Source: Motacilla alba alba | Lineage: Eukaryota; Chordata; Aves; Passeriformes; Motacillidae | NCBI RefSeq assembly: GCF_015832195.1 | Contig: NC_052019.1 | Coordinates: 47,991,016 to 48,055,015, forward strand | Direction of reading: 5' to 3' | DNA length: 64,000 nucleotides | In this document: positions 1 through 11,500 of the stretch, in pieces | Layout of the letters: each line of letters begins with the position of its first letter | Numbering within the stretch: position 1 is the first letter of the stretch | The notes under the pieces: model-generated | Seen by the model: the letters and a program-made list of their open reading frames with translations, nothing else | Databases searched by the model: none | What the model was told of the DNA's origin: nothing | Program-made: the position numbers and the translations under genes

Positions 1-1799
1 CTGCAGAGTCACACTGGACCTGTTTTGGATGAAAGAAGCTTTATTTAGTGAACTTGAAAAGGTGCTCAATTTCAAACTGAATCACGGCAATGTCTAAAAG
101 TTCTGATGGTAATCCCATTTCATTTCCTAGTAAAAAATGTTCTAAAAAACCAGGATGCCTTATGATGGTAAATATAAACCAGAAAACATACTCAGTAACA
201 AAAAACCCAGTTCTCATTGAGGATGACTTGGGCAAATAATTATTTTAGGATAAAGCTTGGGAAGAAATAAAAAGTACCTTTCTTTCAAAGAACAGAGAGC
301 AAATGACAATTAATGCTGCCTACAATAGGCCATGTTGGTTCCCCTTTTGAAGATGGAACCTTTTTCCACTTATATAGGGCTGAGTTAGGGATAACTCCAC
401 TGAAATTAGTAGTCACAATAGTGCAGAAGCAGACTGAGGAAAAAATGAGGTTCTTTAAACGTCAACTTGAGTGTTACTAATGGGTGGCAGTAGCTGCACA
501 TGTCACTCTTAGCTTCCTATTTTCACTTTCAAATTTGTCAGTAGTGTCCTGGTTAAAATTGTACAGTTCTGTAGCTGAGGTTTGGATTAAGTTAAAATTA
601 TTAGGATTAGAAATGGTGCAAAACCAGAACCTCAGATCTGATCCTCTTTGAATTTCTATGGAAAGGAGTTTGGATTTAAATCCCCAGATGTGAACCCGCT
701 TGCATGTTTAATTCTGGGTCAGTAGGAATCTAAATTCCTCATATGGTTTTGTGTGGGTGTAATCCTGCAGGAGCATTTGATTGTGGGATTTTGTGGGGTT
801 TATGAATGAAAGTGAGAGAAAAGAGACATTTCATGACTGGTGATAAGACTAGTTTTTTATTCAAAGATATGAGGAAATGAAATACAATTACTACACTAGT
901 TTTTATAATTTGTTGGGAATACTAGACATGGGAGGAAAAGTAGAATAAGGTTTCTGTAAAGTCAGCACAATGGAACTTCACTTTTTGTTAGTTTTAGTCA
1001 TTATTATAACAAACATGATTAATATTGAAAATGGAAGTCAGAGTTTTGAGTGTTATCTTCTTTAGTTGTCACCATTCAGTTCTAAACAAAATATCAACAT
1101 AAATTAATTTCAATTCTGTTACTTTACCCAAGTCCAGAATTTGGCCTACTATGGAATGGTGCATTTAATTCAGCTGGAGAAGATAAAGAGTCCAGGCTCT
1201 TTAATTATTTTACACTGGAAAAAGCATCTGGTCTGCTGACCTAGGAGGAGTATTCTGGGCACAAAAGTATTACCTTGTGTAAGATACATTTACTATACTC
1301 AGCATGTCAGCTGGTCCTAAATTACTAAACCCTTATTCAGCTTTTCCTTTGTGCATGTAGAATTGCTTTTTCAAGAAGTGAAGCTGGAGATTGCTTAGTC
1401 GATACTGTAATTAATTTGTGTGATTCTGCAAGAACATCTCTGTTGTGTGGTGGGTAAAATTATTGTGCATTCTCTTTTTCTTTTTTCACAATTTTGGAAA
1501 TGTGTGTTTTCTCCTTGGTGGGCTAAAGCACATCTAGAAGCATTCCTTTCCCTCACTACGTCTCCCATCGCTGACTAAAAACATTGCCATTATCCTGGAG
1601 CAGGAAGAATATTGGGTTGGATCAGCCATTTCACTGCCTGTGTGTGTCTGTGAGATAAGCACACAGTATTCAGCCTTTGAAAAGATGTTCTTCCAAGTAG
1701 CTTCTGTCTGTGTCTCTGTGCCTTTCATTTATTAACTCTCACATGTGACACGTATGTCTAAAAGCCAATATGCTGTATTAGGGCTCAATCCCACACCAC
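1..1799. other. Non-coding AT-rich DNA
   Basis: No frame longer than about 64 codons, no family motif and no recognisable repeat. Open frames here are short and lack start context or codon pattern. I see nothing functional except the motif cluster that begins at 1800. Confidence 0.6.
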
Positions 1800-1867
1800 T
1801 GACGTCAGGGAGAGTTTTATCAATTACTTTAATGAGCATAGGATTAGGCCTTTGTGATTACACAAAG
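1800..1867. promoter_or_regulatory. Candidate regulatory motif cluster (CRE plus homeobox-like sites)
   Basis: Seen: a perfect 8-bp CRE palindrome TGACGTCA at 1800-1807, then CAATTA, TAATGAGC and GGATTA (reverse of the OTX/PITX-type TAATCC) within 50 bp, then a 7-bp inverted repeat CTTTGTG-ATTA-CACAAAG at 1850-1867. Known: CREB/ATF proteins bind TGACGTCA and homeodomain proteins bind TAAT cores. Inferred: such packing in a CpG-poor gene-free region could mark an enhancer. Single motifs of this length occur by chance in 64 kb, so this is a candidate only; conservation across birds would decide. Confidence 0.25.
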
Positions 1868-2220
1868 AACCAATTATTGGATTTTTCTATGAACCTACAT
1901 TAAAACCTCCTTACAAATGTGACTTGCAGGGTGGGAATCAGAGAAAACATTGCTTTTCTGTTTCAGTATAAGCTCTACTTCAGTACTGAGCATATAGTAT
2001 TTAGGTTTGAAATGCAGTGCATTGGCAGAAACAGACAGATTTTGCCCTCTACTCCATCTTCTAGTAATAAGCCACTGCATGGTTTAATCTCTTCCTAGTC
2101 ATGTCTTGCCTAAGGATCCAGTATTTTTAGTCTGTATTAAAAAAGACTTCTAGCATCCTGTAGAGTGAAACACTCCCCCCAATATATTTTGTTTGACAGA
2201 TGATCTTCCCACAATTCCAT

Positions 2221-2315
2221 TGTCAAACCAGAAAGCAAACAATTAAAAAGCAACACAAACAAACAACAAACACCCAAAAACAAACAAAAAACCCCAAACC
2301 AAACCAAAAAAAATT
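2221..2315. repeat. A-rich low-complexity tract (CAAA-type)
   Basis: About 95 bases dominated by runs such as CAAACAAAC and CCAAACCAAACC. It looks like simple low-complexity DNA. I see no retrotransposed body next to it that would make it a poly(A) tail. Confidence 0.8.
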
Positions 2316-5300
2316 AACCAAATCTAAGCTAGAAAAAGGCCTGAGTCTGTGATTTATTGATCTTGGTTTCATTCACAGTCTTGCAAGTATGCCAGCTGTG
2401 CTGTAATGACCTGGCCTACATTTTGCCACGGATCTTTTTATTTTCCTTTTGTTCCTAATCATTATTTATTATCTGAAATTATTACCAATCACTTCTTGTA
2501 CAACTCCAAAGAGAGCAAGCACATCCTCCAAGCCTCATGATCTTCTATATCTGAAGCTCAAAGAGTGCCTGACTTCATTTTAACTTTCTGAAATCCATTA
2601 ATCCACAGTGCAGGGGAATGTAATTTTCATGTAACTATCGTCTCTGCATCAGTAATTTATGCTTAAAATCAGAAACACTGAAAGTGAACAGCTGCCTCTC
2701 AGGCACAACTTGTGATGGAGTTGAGGCAAAGGTCATGTTTTTTTCCTTTATTCCACCATAAATTCATCCTGGCATTTCACTATGTTCTTGCACATCCACA
2801 TAAAAAGATGGTTATAATAATTATTACTTTTTGTCTTGTTTTTGGAAGTGCTCTGCACAAGGTAGATAGAAACTGCATCATGTTTTCTTGGAATAAATGT
2901 TTATAATATTACTATGCTGTAATGATTGGAACTGAACCTTCCTGGGTTTTTTTATTTATTGGCATGATAAGAAAACACTACTTACAAGTTATAAAAACCA
3001 CTAAAAGATGCAGTAGCAGAATCTTACTCTATAACACACAAACTAGAAACAGTGTTTTGTTACCCTGGCAAAATGCTGTTTCCCAGAGCATCCATTCTGT
3101 GCTTGTGAGAGAACATATAGATCTTATTTTAAGCTGAGGAAACATTAAGTAAAAAGGGCTTTATATTTGGGGTCATTAGGATTCAGTGCAAAGCTCCAGA
3201 GTAATCTCATGAAAGTAGTGGTATGATCTAGGGGAGAGACACTGGCTTAGGAATCAGGAAGCTTGTGTTTCATCCCTAGCTATCTGTCTTGCTTGATAGT
3301 TCTGGCCTCTTCATCTCAGCTCTTAGTAATGCCATTTTTCACTTGTTGGCTGTCTTCACTATTTAAACTGTAAAATTGTTGTGACTGCCATTATTCTTTG
3401 GTGGGCGTTTTTAAGGCGCTTACTACAGTGGAGCTCTGTGGAGTAGATCAGGCATTTTTAGATCTGTTCTACCATAAAAATAAAAGAGTCTCCTCTTTAA
3501 CTGGACAAAAGGAACAACGTGATGATGTCAGAAAAAATACAGGAAGGAAACTCATACCTGAATTTCTGATACAAATGTGAAATATAACAAAGTTTTCTTT
3601 AATAAACTAGGCAGTTCTAGTGGAGGAATTAGACAGAAATTATTCATGAAGTGAATGAAGCCAATTTATCATAGCTCAGAACATCCATAAGTCTATTTGT
3701 GCTTTTCTCTAGCTGCTGAAATATGTTATTAGATTTACACCTGTTGTTCATCTATGGGTTAATGACAAACTAGCCCAAAAGAAAAATAAGCCCAAATAAC
3801 TTGTTTTGGCTGCAAGAGATCAGATAGGATTCCTGACACCGCCTCAGTTCTTTTCTCCAGCAAGCCCACCAGCCCCTCTGGTGTCACTATGCTGTCCTTC
3901 ACAAACAAAATCTGGTGCCCTGAAACACTTCAAGTTGCAATTGAAGAATTACTTTTGTATTTCCTTTCCAAAAGTAGTTTCATGCAGCAAATTTAGATTG
4001 CATACAAAAATGAGGCAGAAATGTAGCTGAAGGTGATTGACTTGGGACTGTAACTCTATTAAAACAAAAGCATTCTTCATTGTTTTGATACCTCTAGATT
4101 TAAGTTGACAATTTCACAAAATGTTGACAGAAGAACTTGTTCTATTGAAAAATGAGTAGAGTTACTTGTGTCCTCCTGTGCTTTAATGATTTCTTCTTCC
4201 TTCTCTTTAATTTTCAACTTTTTGTTTATTTGTTTGTCTTCTTTTTTCCTTTGATTATCTCAGTTTGGTTTTTTGGGTTTTTTTGTATTCTTGCAATTTC
4301 CCTCATAACATCTATTTGTGCATTTATAAATGTTAGTATTATTCTGTGGTCTTAAGACATCCTTGTTTTCGAAAAGGAGGGCTAGATCTACTTGTGCTTT
4401 TAGCTACTTTGTGCTGTTCAGCTGATGCAAAGCATCTATAAAGCCATGTTAATCAGTTAAGCCTGATTTATGATAATGAGAACTCAGCCTCTATGCTTCT
4501 TTTCTTGTTTCCCTTCTTTTTTAGTATTCTTTTTTCTTGAGAAGATTCCCTTATTCTTCCATAAAATGTAGCCAAGTAATTAAAGAGTATTCATGAGCTG
4601 GAAATAATTTCTACAGTTAATCAATAATATATTCAATTAATATTTCTCCTCATTACTCAAACATCCCAATTACTACTGTATTCTTTTCTGCAAGGTTCTC
4701 TTGTCATATTCCACAAATTATTTTCTTACCTTCTTTCACAAAAATCTTCTTACTCTTTAAAACCACTAATGTAGAAGCAAAAACGATCCTAATAATCATA
4801 ATCCCAGTAAGTCAATATAGATACTCTATTTTCCAAATTAACAACGGATTTCTTACTCTTTAGAGTATAAAAATACTTATGGCAGAAATCTTTGCTTCCT
4901 ATTTAAAAGCCAGTGCTAGCTAAATCCAGATCTTCAGAGCCCAAAGAGCTCACACAAAGTCTTGGAAGTGCCTGAACTTGGTCTCAGATTTTGGTCAGTG
5001 AGATCCTGCCGGGGTGTCTGTGTGTGCATTCTGTGGGCACTCAAGCCACAAGGCACTCTCAAAGTCCTGGATGCCAGGCAGTGCACCTCTGGTGGAGATG
5101 CCACCACCAGCAGCTGATGCCACCTCAGTGATGCCTTCGTTCCCAGCCCACAGAGCATTTACCAACACCTGGGATACCTCCATGCAGTGCTCTTCAGGGG
5201 ATCTCAACCACTGCAAGGACTATGCAAGAGTACTAATGTGCAAAGCGTGTTGGGATAAAAGAGAAGGGATCATCTTCTTCAAAAGGCTCTCAGGCTTCAG

Positions 5301-8039
5301 AATAATTACACAGAAACACTGATGACAGTAAAAGCCTAATGGATTGAATACATAATTGAGCAACGTGAGCTTCTAGCTCTACTCCACTGTGTATTTTTTA
5401 TATTAGATTTTCAGCAGAGCAAGGAAAACTAAATCTTCCCTCTTCAGCCAAGCATTCCAACCTTTCATGATATCACAGCTCTTGTTCTACATTTATACTC
5501 AGCCCATAAGAGGTGGAATACCTTCAAAAGGCATGTTAAAAATGTTCTTTTCTAAACCTGGAAAAACACACAATCTTATAGGAGAAGTATTCCTATAGGA
5601 ATAGGAAACCATAGGATTCAGCATACATCTAGTGAAACTAGCCTTAATTCTCTTAATTTTCAGTGGTACTTGGTTTTAAGAACCAACAAGTTTAAAGAAG
5701 AAAGGAACCTAGCTCCAGACTATTCTGTGGATATAGGAACATCAAGAAGGAATCACCTTCACAGATCATGAAGACTACTGGTGTCTTTGTCTTGGGACCA
5801 GTACAATGAACATTAGTGAATTACTGAATTACTACTTCAAGGATGTTTTCCTTAGTGGGTAAGATTGGATTCAGTAAAAATTTATTTCTTGGTGATTTTT
5901 TGAAAAGAGGAATCTTTTCCAAAGTGCACTGATAAATATTCTTCTTTGTATGGATAACAGATGCCATTATAGGGACAATGATTCCATTATAACTTATTTT
6001 TCTGCAACACCATCAGCTCTGATACCTTTTTTCAGACACAGTTTATCAGCCTCTTTATTCCAAGCCAGTGATCTATATCTGGAGCTATCTGAATGTTTCT
6101 TTTTATATTGTTTCTTTCTCATCATGACTCATAAAAATCACCATTGCCATTTCTTTCATTATCCACCTATGCTGTGCAGCTTGCACACAAGATTTTGATG
6201 TACAGTGCAACCTTTTCTCATTTTTTTCTCTTTGTCCTTTCTGCACAGATTGCATCCATCAATATTAACATTTCATGTCTCTGATTTATCTCATTACAGT
6301 TCTACATTACCAGCTTAACCATAATTTCCTTCCTGTAATGTCACTTCCATCTCATTTCCTATACACTTTGCATGTGTATATAGACAATTATGGGGTTTAT
6401 TGCTTCCTTCCTACTGGTCTTGGCTTTTCTCCTTTGTCTTCATCTTCCAGCATTCATTTTATAGAATATAAAAGAAAGAACTCTGCACTGAGTTGTAACA
6501 TCCCAGCCTAAGTTCATGGCTGCCTGAAATAGCATGGCAGCACTAGTGTCCTGGCATGTTTTTTAAATCTGAACTGAACTGCCCACCTTTTCCACAAATC
6601 TCAGGATGTGGCCATGCTTCCAGTCCCACTGGAGTCCTATACGTGTGTGAAAACTATGGCCCACCAGTTTAAGGCTCACTCATTTTGCAAAGCAGGAACA
6701 CGGGAGTTTGCACTGACTTTGCACTGATAGTTTGTGAGCAGAAATTCCTCATAAACAGTGACTTCCCAGTGGTTTGAAAGGAAATAGGTTGCAAGAAGGA
6801 CTCCTTTTACCCAGGACAGCAAACCTTTGTCTTTCACAAACCACATGCCCCACTGAGGCTTCCTGTGAGAAAACCACTCTCTGAGCACCTTATGACGAGA
6901 AGGGCAAATGTGGCCCAACACCAGCTGGAGGCAGTGCCTAAAGGAATGAACAGCTCTCTCATGCCTGGAGGCCTGGCATGGATGGACACACATAAGAGAG
7001 ACCAGATTGTTTTGGAGGACTCCATTTCTTTCCTACCTGGAGGCAATTTCAACCATGCAGCTGGAGTAACGCACATGGGTCCAGGCTGCCCTGAAAGGCC
7101 TTTTGAACCTTGGCTTTATTCTTAGTCTTTGTAAAACCTGGGGCCTTCACACAATCCCCATCTTCAGCTGAACTGCCATAGCTCCACTCAGTGAAAATAG
7201 AGGCTGAAAACTCTTGCAGATCCTCTCTTTTTCAAAAAGTGGAGGTGCTTGTATGTATTTCTTTGTCCGCTGGAGGGCAACATTGGCTTAAAAAAAGAAA
7301 TAAGTTTCGGTCACACGGTGAGTGACGTGACACAGACACACACAGAGAAAACAGGTAAGAAATTCCCAGGATGCTGCTTCACAGGCAGAAAAAATAAAAT
7401 GTCTACCGCAATGCTAAGGAAGTATCTCAGACTGCAACAGAAATCAGTAACTATGGAATGGAAATGAAAGGTGAAAAAAAGTTTGTAGAAACTTTTGTTC
7501 TCTCTCTAGAAACTCATTCTCAGAGGGATTTAGATGTGCTTTATTAATCTGAAACAGAGCATTAGCTCTGTTATCCTCAATCAGACTAACCTTATATAGA
7601 CAACATTTTAGGCATATAGTATTAAAACTTGCTGAAGGCTAAGGACTCAGAAATTGTTCCATTCTTGGGACAAGCCATTCAAATTAAAGGGAAACTGTTG
7701 GGGGGCTGCTACTATTCTTGGGAGAACCAAGAGGGAAAGGAGGGATGTATGGCAGGCCCTGAAGAAGTAGACTCTGGAGACAGGAACCTTAAAAATGGAA
7801 AAGAGAGACTGTAGCAAATCTGGTGGCAAGAAGAGCTAAGCAAGAGTTTCTTGCTAAGAAGAAATTTGCAGGTGTGATTAGAGCCAGCAGTGGTCAAGAG
7901 TCCTCCTTGGATTGATGCAACAACTAGCACAGAAGGGAATTTCTTCTGCTTTTGTCTGTAAGTTTTTTCTTCTCTTTTATCCCTGCTGAGGGAGACGACT
8001 TCTCTCGTTTATTACCTCTGCTGCCACAGTAGGATTGTT
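2316..8039. other. Non-coding DNA with pyrimidine-rich and mildly GC-rich patches
   Basis: No gene recognised. A T/C-rich stretch lies at about 4185-4300 and gives a spurious phenylalanine-rich open frame. Around 4990-5220 base composition is richer in G+C and frames are open on both strands (102 codons on +, 73 and 74 on -), but none shows a motif I know. A similar mildly GC-rich patch is at 6830-7125. A TGACGT half-site and a GTAAGA donor-like sequence (intron start 7355) occur near 7325-7360 without a convincing acceptor. Confidence 0.55.
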
Positions 8040-8260
8040 ATCCCTCTCCCTCCTGACGGTGATGTAATTATGTCCCCAGAGAGCCGTGCCTGCAGGCAGC
8101 AGTGCGAGCCTGCTGAGCCTCTCCCGGTCGCGCTGTGCACTCTGGTGGCTGCAAACTGTGCTGCTGCCCACTTGGTACCTATTTCAGATATTCCTGCTGG
8201 GGTCCACAGGGGAAACAACAGGCTGCCTGTCCACTTAGCAGCTGCATGCTGGTAAATGTG
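8040..8260. promoter_or_regulatory. Locally CpG-richer patch, possible regulatory element
   Basis: This 220-bp patch has several CpG dinucleotides close together (for example in CCCGGTCGCGCTG near 8121-8133), which stands out in a window otherwise poor in CpG. It also contains TGATGTAATTA near 8061. It is far too short to be a classical CpG island and no TATA box or obvious first exon follows. A possible splice-donor-bearing segment lies about 300 bp downstream (8507-8552). An enhancer, an old GC-rich repeat or chance are all possible. Confidence 0.2.
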
Positions 8261-8506
8261 TTGGTGTTAGAAGTACCTGAAGACTTTTGCTAGCAGTAAC
8301 ATGGCTTGTCAGAATTTTATAATACGGTTTTATAATTGGATTAGAAAAAAGAGGCTAGATTCACACTGTGCTCTGTGGGGAGCATCGCTTTGTGCTAGTC
8401 TGGGCTGCTGAGGAGGAGCGGGATGTGTGTGCACACTGCTTCAGGTGGCATTGGTTAGATAAGCAGCAGTTGTGCCTCATCTGCAGCCTCATTGATCCTG
8501 CTGCAG

Positions 8507-8552
8507 GGCTGCACTGGCTGTGACGAGCACTGCTCAGGAGCCCAGAGACAAG
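8507..8552 (+). other. Possible 46-nt exon (unproven)
   Basis: Seen: a fair pyrimidine-containing acceptor ending CTGCTGCAG at 8506, a 46-nt segment, then AAG|GTGAGTAT, a near-consensus donor starting at 8553. In the frame GGC TGC ACT the segment reads through without a stop and encodes three cysteines in a short span (C-x2-C-x3-C). An AGGTGAGT octamer is expected about once per strand in 64 kb, so chance is a serious alternative. No flanking exon was found that would complete a gene. Confidence 0.12.
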
Positions 8553-11500
8553 GTGAGTATGTCAAGTCTCACATATCCTGTGTGAAAATCCATACTTGGC
8601 CTCTGTCTCCCCGTGCTTCATCTCACATCAGTTCTCTCGCCTGCTACAACCTGCAAGGCTCAGGCTCAGAGCTGCTCAGAGCCTTCCCAGAGGTGGTGGT
8701 GCTGTGCCTGCTCTGTGAGGGTTGAGCATGCAGGGACCTGCTGCCTCCCTGCTACACGGCCCCGTGCATGCCCCGTCTGCATCACTGCATTGCCAAATGC
8801 CTCAAACACCTCCCTGCATAGCCCCTGGCACTCAGAAATGGCAATATTTGGGGTAGGGTGAAACTATAAACATTTCTGAATGTGATGCTGGCTTAGCTGC
8901 TAAGCTAACATTCCCATTCACTTTGTCTAAAGAGCCTCTAATATCAGAAGTGCCCAAACCTTTAAAATCTGGAAAAGCCGTTCTCTTTCCTTAAGAATAT
9001 CTAGCCATGTATCCTTCCACAAACAGCTCAGAAATTCCATATTGGCAAGTGTTTTGCACAGTCAAAGCATGCCTTGTCCCATGTAGAAACCAGATAAGCC
9101 CCCCCAAGACAATACAACTAGGTTTATCAAAATCTGACTATGCCCTGTATTGACCCTCTACTCCATCTGTACTCCCTTGCAATCTTTATCTTTCATTTTG
9201 CAGACAGGAAAATGTAGAAATAAATATCTTAGAGCTAAAAGCTAGTGGTTTTCCCGCTGATGAGGAAAGATCAATACACAAATCCAACAACTACCCTGCT
9301 GTTTTTGTTGTTCTGGAAATGCAAAGTGAGCGAATTGCTCCATTCTGCCAAGAGAGCTGTCAGGACTCAAGTCTGTGGGAACTCTAACATCCAGGAGTAG
9401 CATATTTGATAGAAAAATGTAGCAAAGAAGCTGCTTTTGGGACAAACCAATTTGGTACTTGAAAGGCTGAGTTCCCATTTGCTTGCCTGTTAGCAATTTA
9501 CAACCTGTATAGGAGTCTGAATGCTAAGTACCTGCTTATCATCTCAGGACTGCCAGCAAGACATTCAGTCAATAAACACATCTAAATGCAGACTTTCAGG
9601 ACAGATCTTCCCAGAGCAGAAAGCTCGTGGGAAGTTGCTGCTTGCTACAGGTGCCCACAGCCTTGTGCTCTGCAGAAATGTCATTGAAAGGGGTATCCTC
9701 AAAGGCAGGTTTGGCTCCTCTCACTGCCACTAGGGACTGAAGTTGCAAATGGTGCTGCCACAGAAGTGTGACTGCTGTTGCACTTCATTAAAAGCCCAGA
9801 GTTTGAGCAGCCAGTAACACGGTTTTCAAAGGAACCCTGAGAAAAATAACATTTGCTCTGAGGCTTTTTTTAAAAGGAGGGAGTAGTGAAGCAACCCAAG
9901 GAGTTCCCCATGCCCTGCTTGTAAGCAGTGTGGGAATGGCACAACATATGCAGCTGATTTATGCTACCTACTGCCAAACTGTTGTGGCTAATATTGAGCA
10001 CTTCCAGAGTACAACTTACGGGTCATTTATGGTCAGGCTGTTTAATAGCCTATCCGTAATGTTTGATCATGTCATCACTGCTTAGAGAGACTAATGCATA
10101 GAGATTTTGCTTCTGGAGCCAATACATTGGGCTCTTCAGATTTGCATGCATAATAATTCTCTGGGCTAATAGCTGCCAATGTACATTTATTCCAGTAATA
10201 CTGCCTGCTTACTGTTCTGCACTTCCATAGCAATACAAAGATTGATTGACCTGTTCAACTACTGTGGTGATTTCTTCAAAAATCAGAAGCCTAAAAACAT
10301 AAATGTTATCATAAACAGGGCCAGGATCTTTAGTTAATAGCAGACTACTGTGAAATAGCACCTTAATTTATCGTACTTCTCAATTTCTTCTTACTCATAC
10401 TCTTTTTCTCGTGGCTGAAGTAAAACCGTACCATCAGTAGCCCGAAATCTGCTCTTTTGCTCCCCTCAAAGGCCAGTGCACATCACATAGTGCAAGTGCC
10501 CATGAAGAGTTCCTAGAAGCTAACTGAAAATAAGATCCAGGGGTGTCAGGGCCAGGATTCATCTGGGAAGGAGGGAGCAGCTGGTGAGAAGCTCTTCCAT
10601 GTCCCTCTTCCTCCTCACCTCCATCATCACTTTTCTCTCCACCATAATCATTTTGTTATCTGCCTTGGATGTGGCAAAGCTTTGTAGTTTCAGTCAACTC
10701 TTTCAAAGGGGCTCAGGGGGACAGAAACCAGTGAAGCCAGAAGGGGGGCATCACCTATGGCAACCAAAGTGACAGCTGCCACAGCCTTTCATGTCACAGT
10801 TTTACAGACTCCAGAGGGGAAACATCTCATAAAAGATAACCCTACATGTACATGTCCAGAAGGTTTGGGGGTGTTTGTGTTCCAGGCAAGATATTCTCAT
10901 CTTCTTTAGTAACAGATTAAAACAGAATGAATTTACAGAAGCTGTAACAAACAGAAAGTCATCTCATGCTTTGATCGGGTGCCAAAATGTGTGACAAGGC
11001 CAGTAAGGAAAGAGACACACACCCCTGTTCCTGAAGAAAGTCAGTTTCAATTAACACTGTTCAGATTCCTCATGAAATTACATGCAATTCCTTTGAAATG
11101 TAGAACTTATGCTGCATGTGATCAAAAAAGTAATTTGAAAATGCTCTGTGTACTCTGGGAGGAATTCCTTACTTTCCATTTGAAACTTACTTCTGTCCAG
11201 TTCAGATGTGGTAGATGCATGTCACTTACAGAATGAAAACTTTTTCAGTTTTAGTTTTCACTGGAAAAATGACAAGGTTTTTTAAGAGGACATAGAGCTA
11301 TTTTTTGTATTAATTTGACACAGAACAAATCTGTTTGCCATAATGCCTACTTCTTTTTCAAATCATTCATTACACAGTGGGATAACAATGACTGAAGTGT
11401 CCCCTGCCTCAGGCAGAGACTGACAAGGCATATATCTACTGAAGCCAAGCAAAAAGTGATCCTCAGAAGTCCTCACTTGTATAAACACTAGTGCTATTTG

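Noticed and set aside
4152..4355. Phe-rich + frame resembling a membrane protein
   Set aside because: Pure effect of a T/C-rich stretch; no charged loops, no family motif.
4990..5322. GC-richer region with frames of 102, 73 and 74 codons on both strands
   Set aside because: No motif recognised, no splice-site pair, and two-strand openness fits composition better than coding.
5590..5601. 12-bp palindrome TTCCTATAGGAA
   Set aside because: About fifteen perfect 12-bp palindromes are expected by chance in 64 kb.
10140..10147. POU octamer ATTTGCAT (another at 47349-47356)
   Set aside because: Eight-base matches are expected a few times in this window on both strands; context alone does not raise it to a finding.
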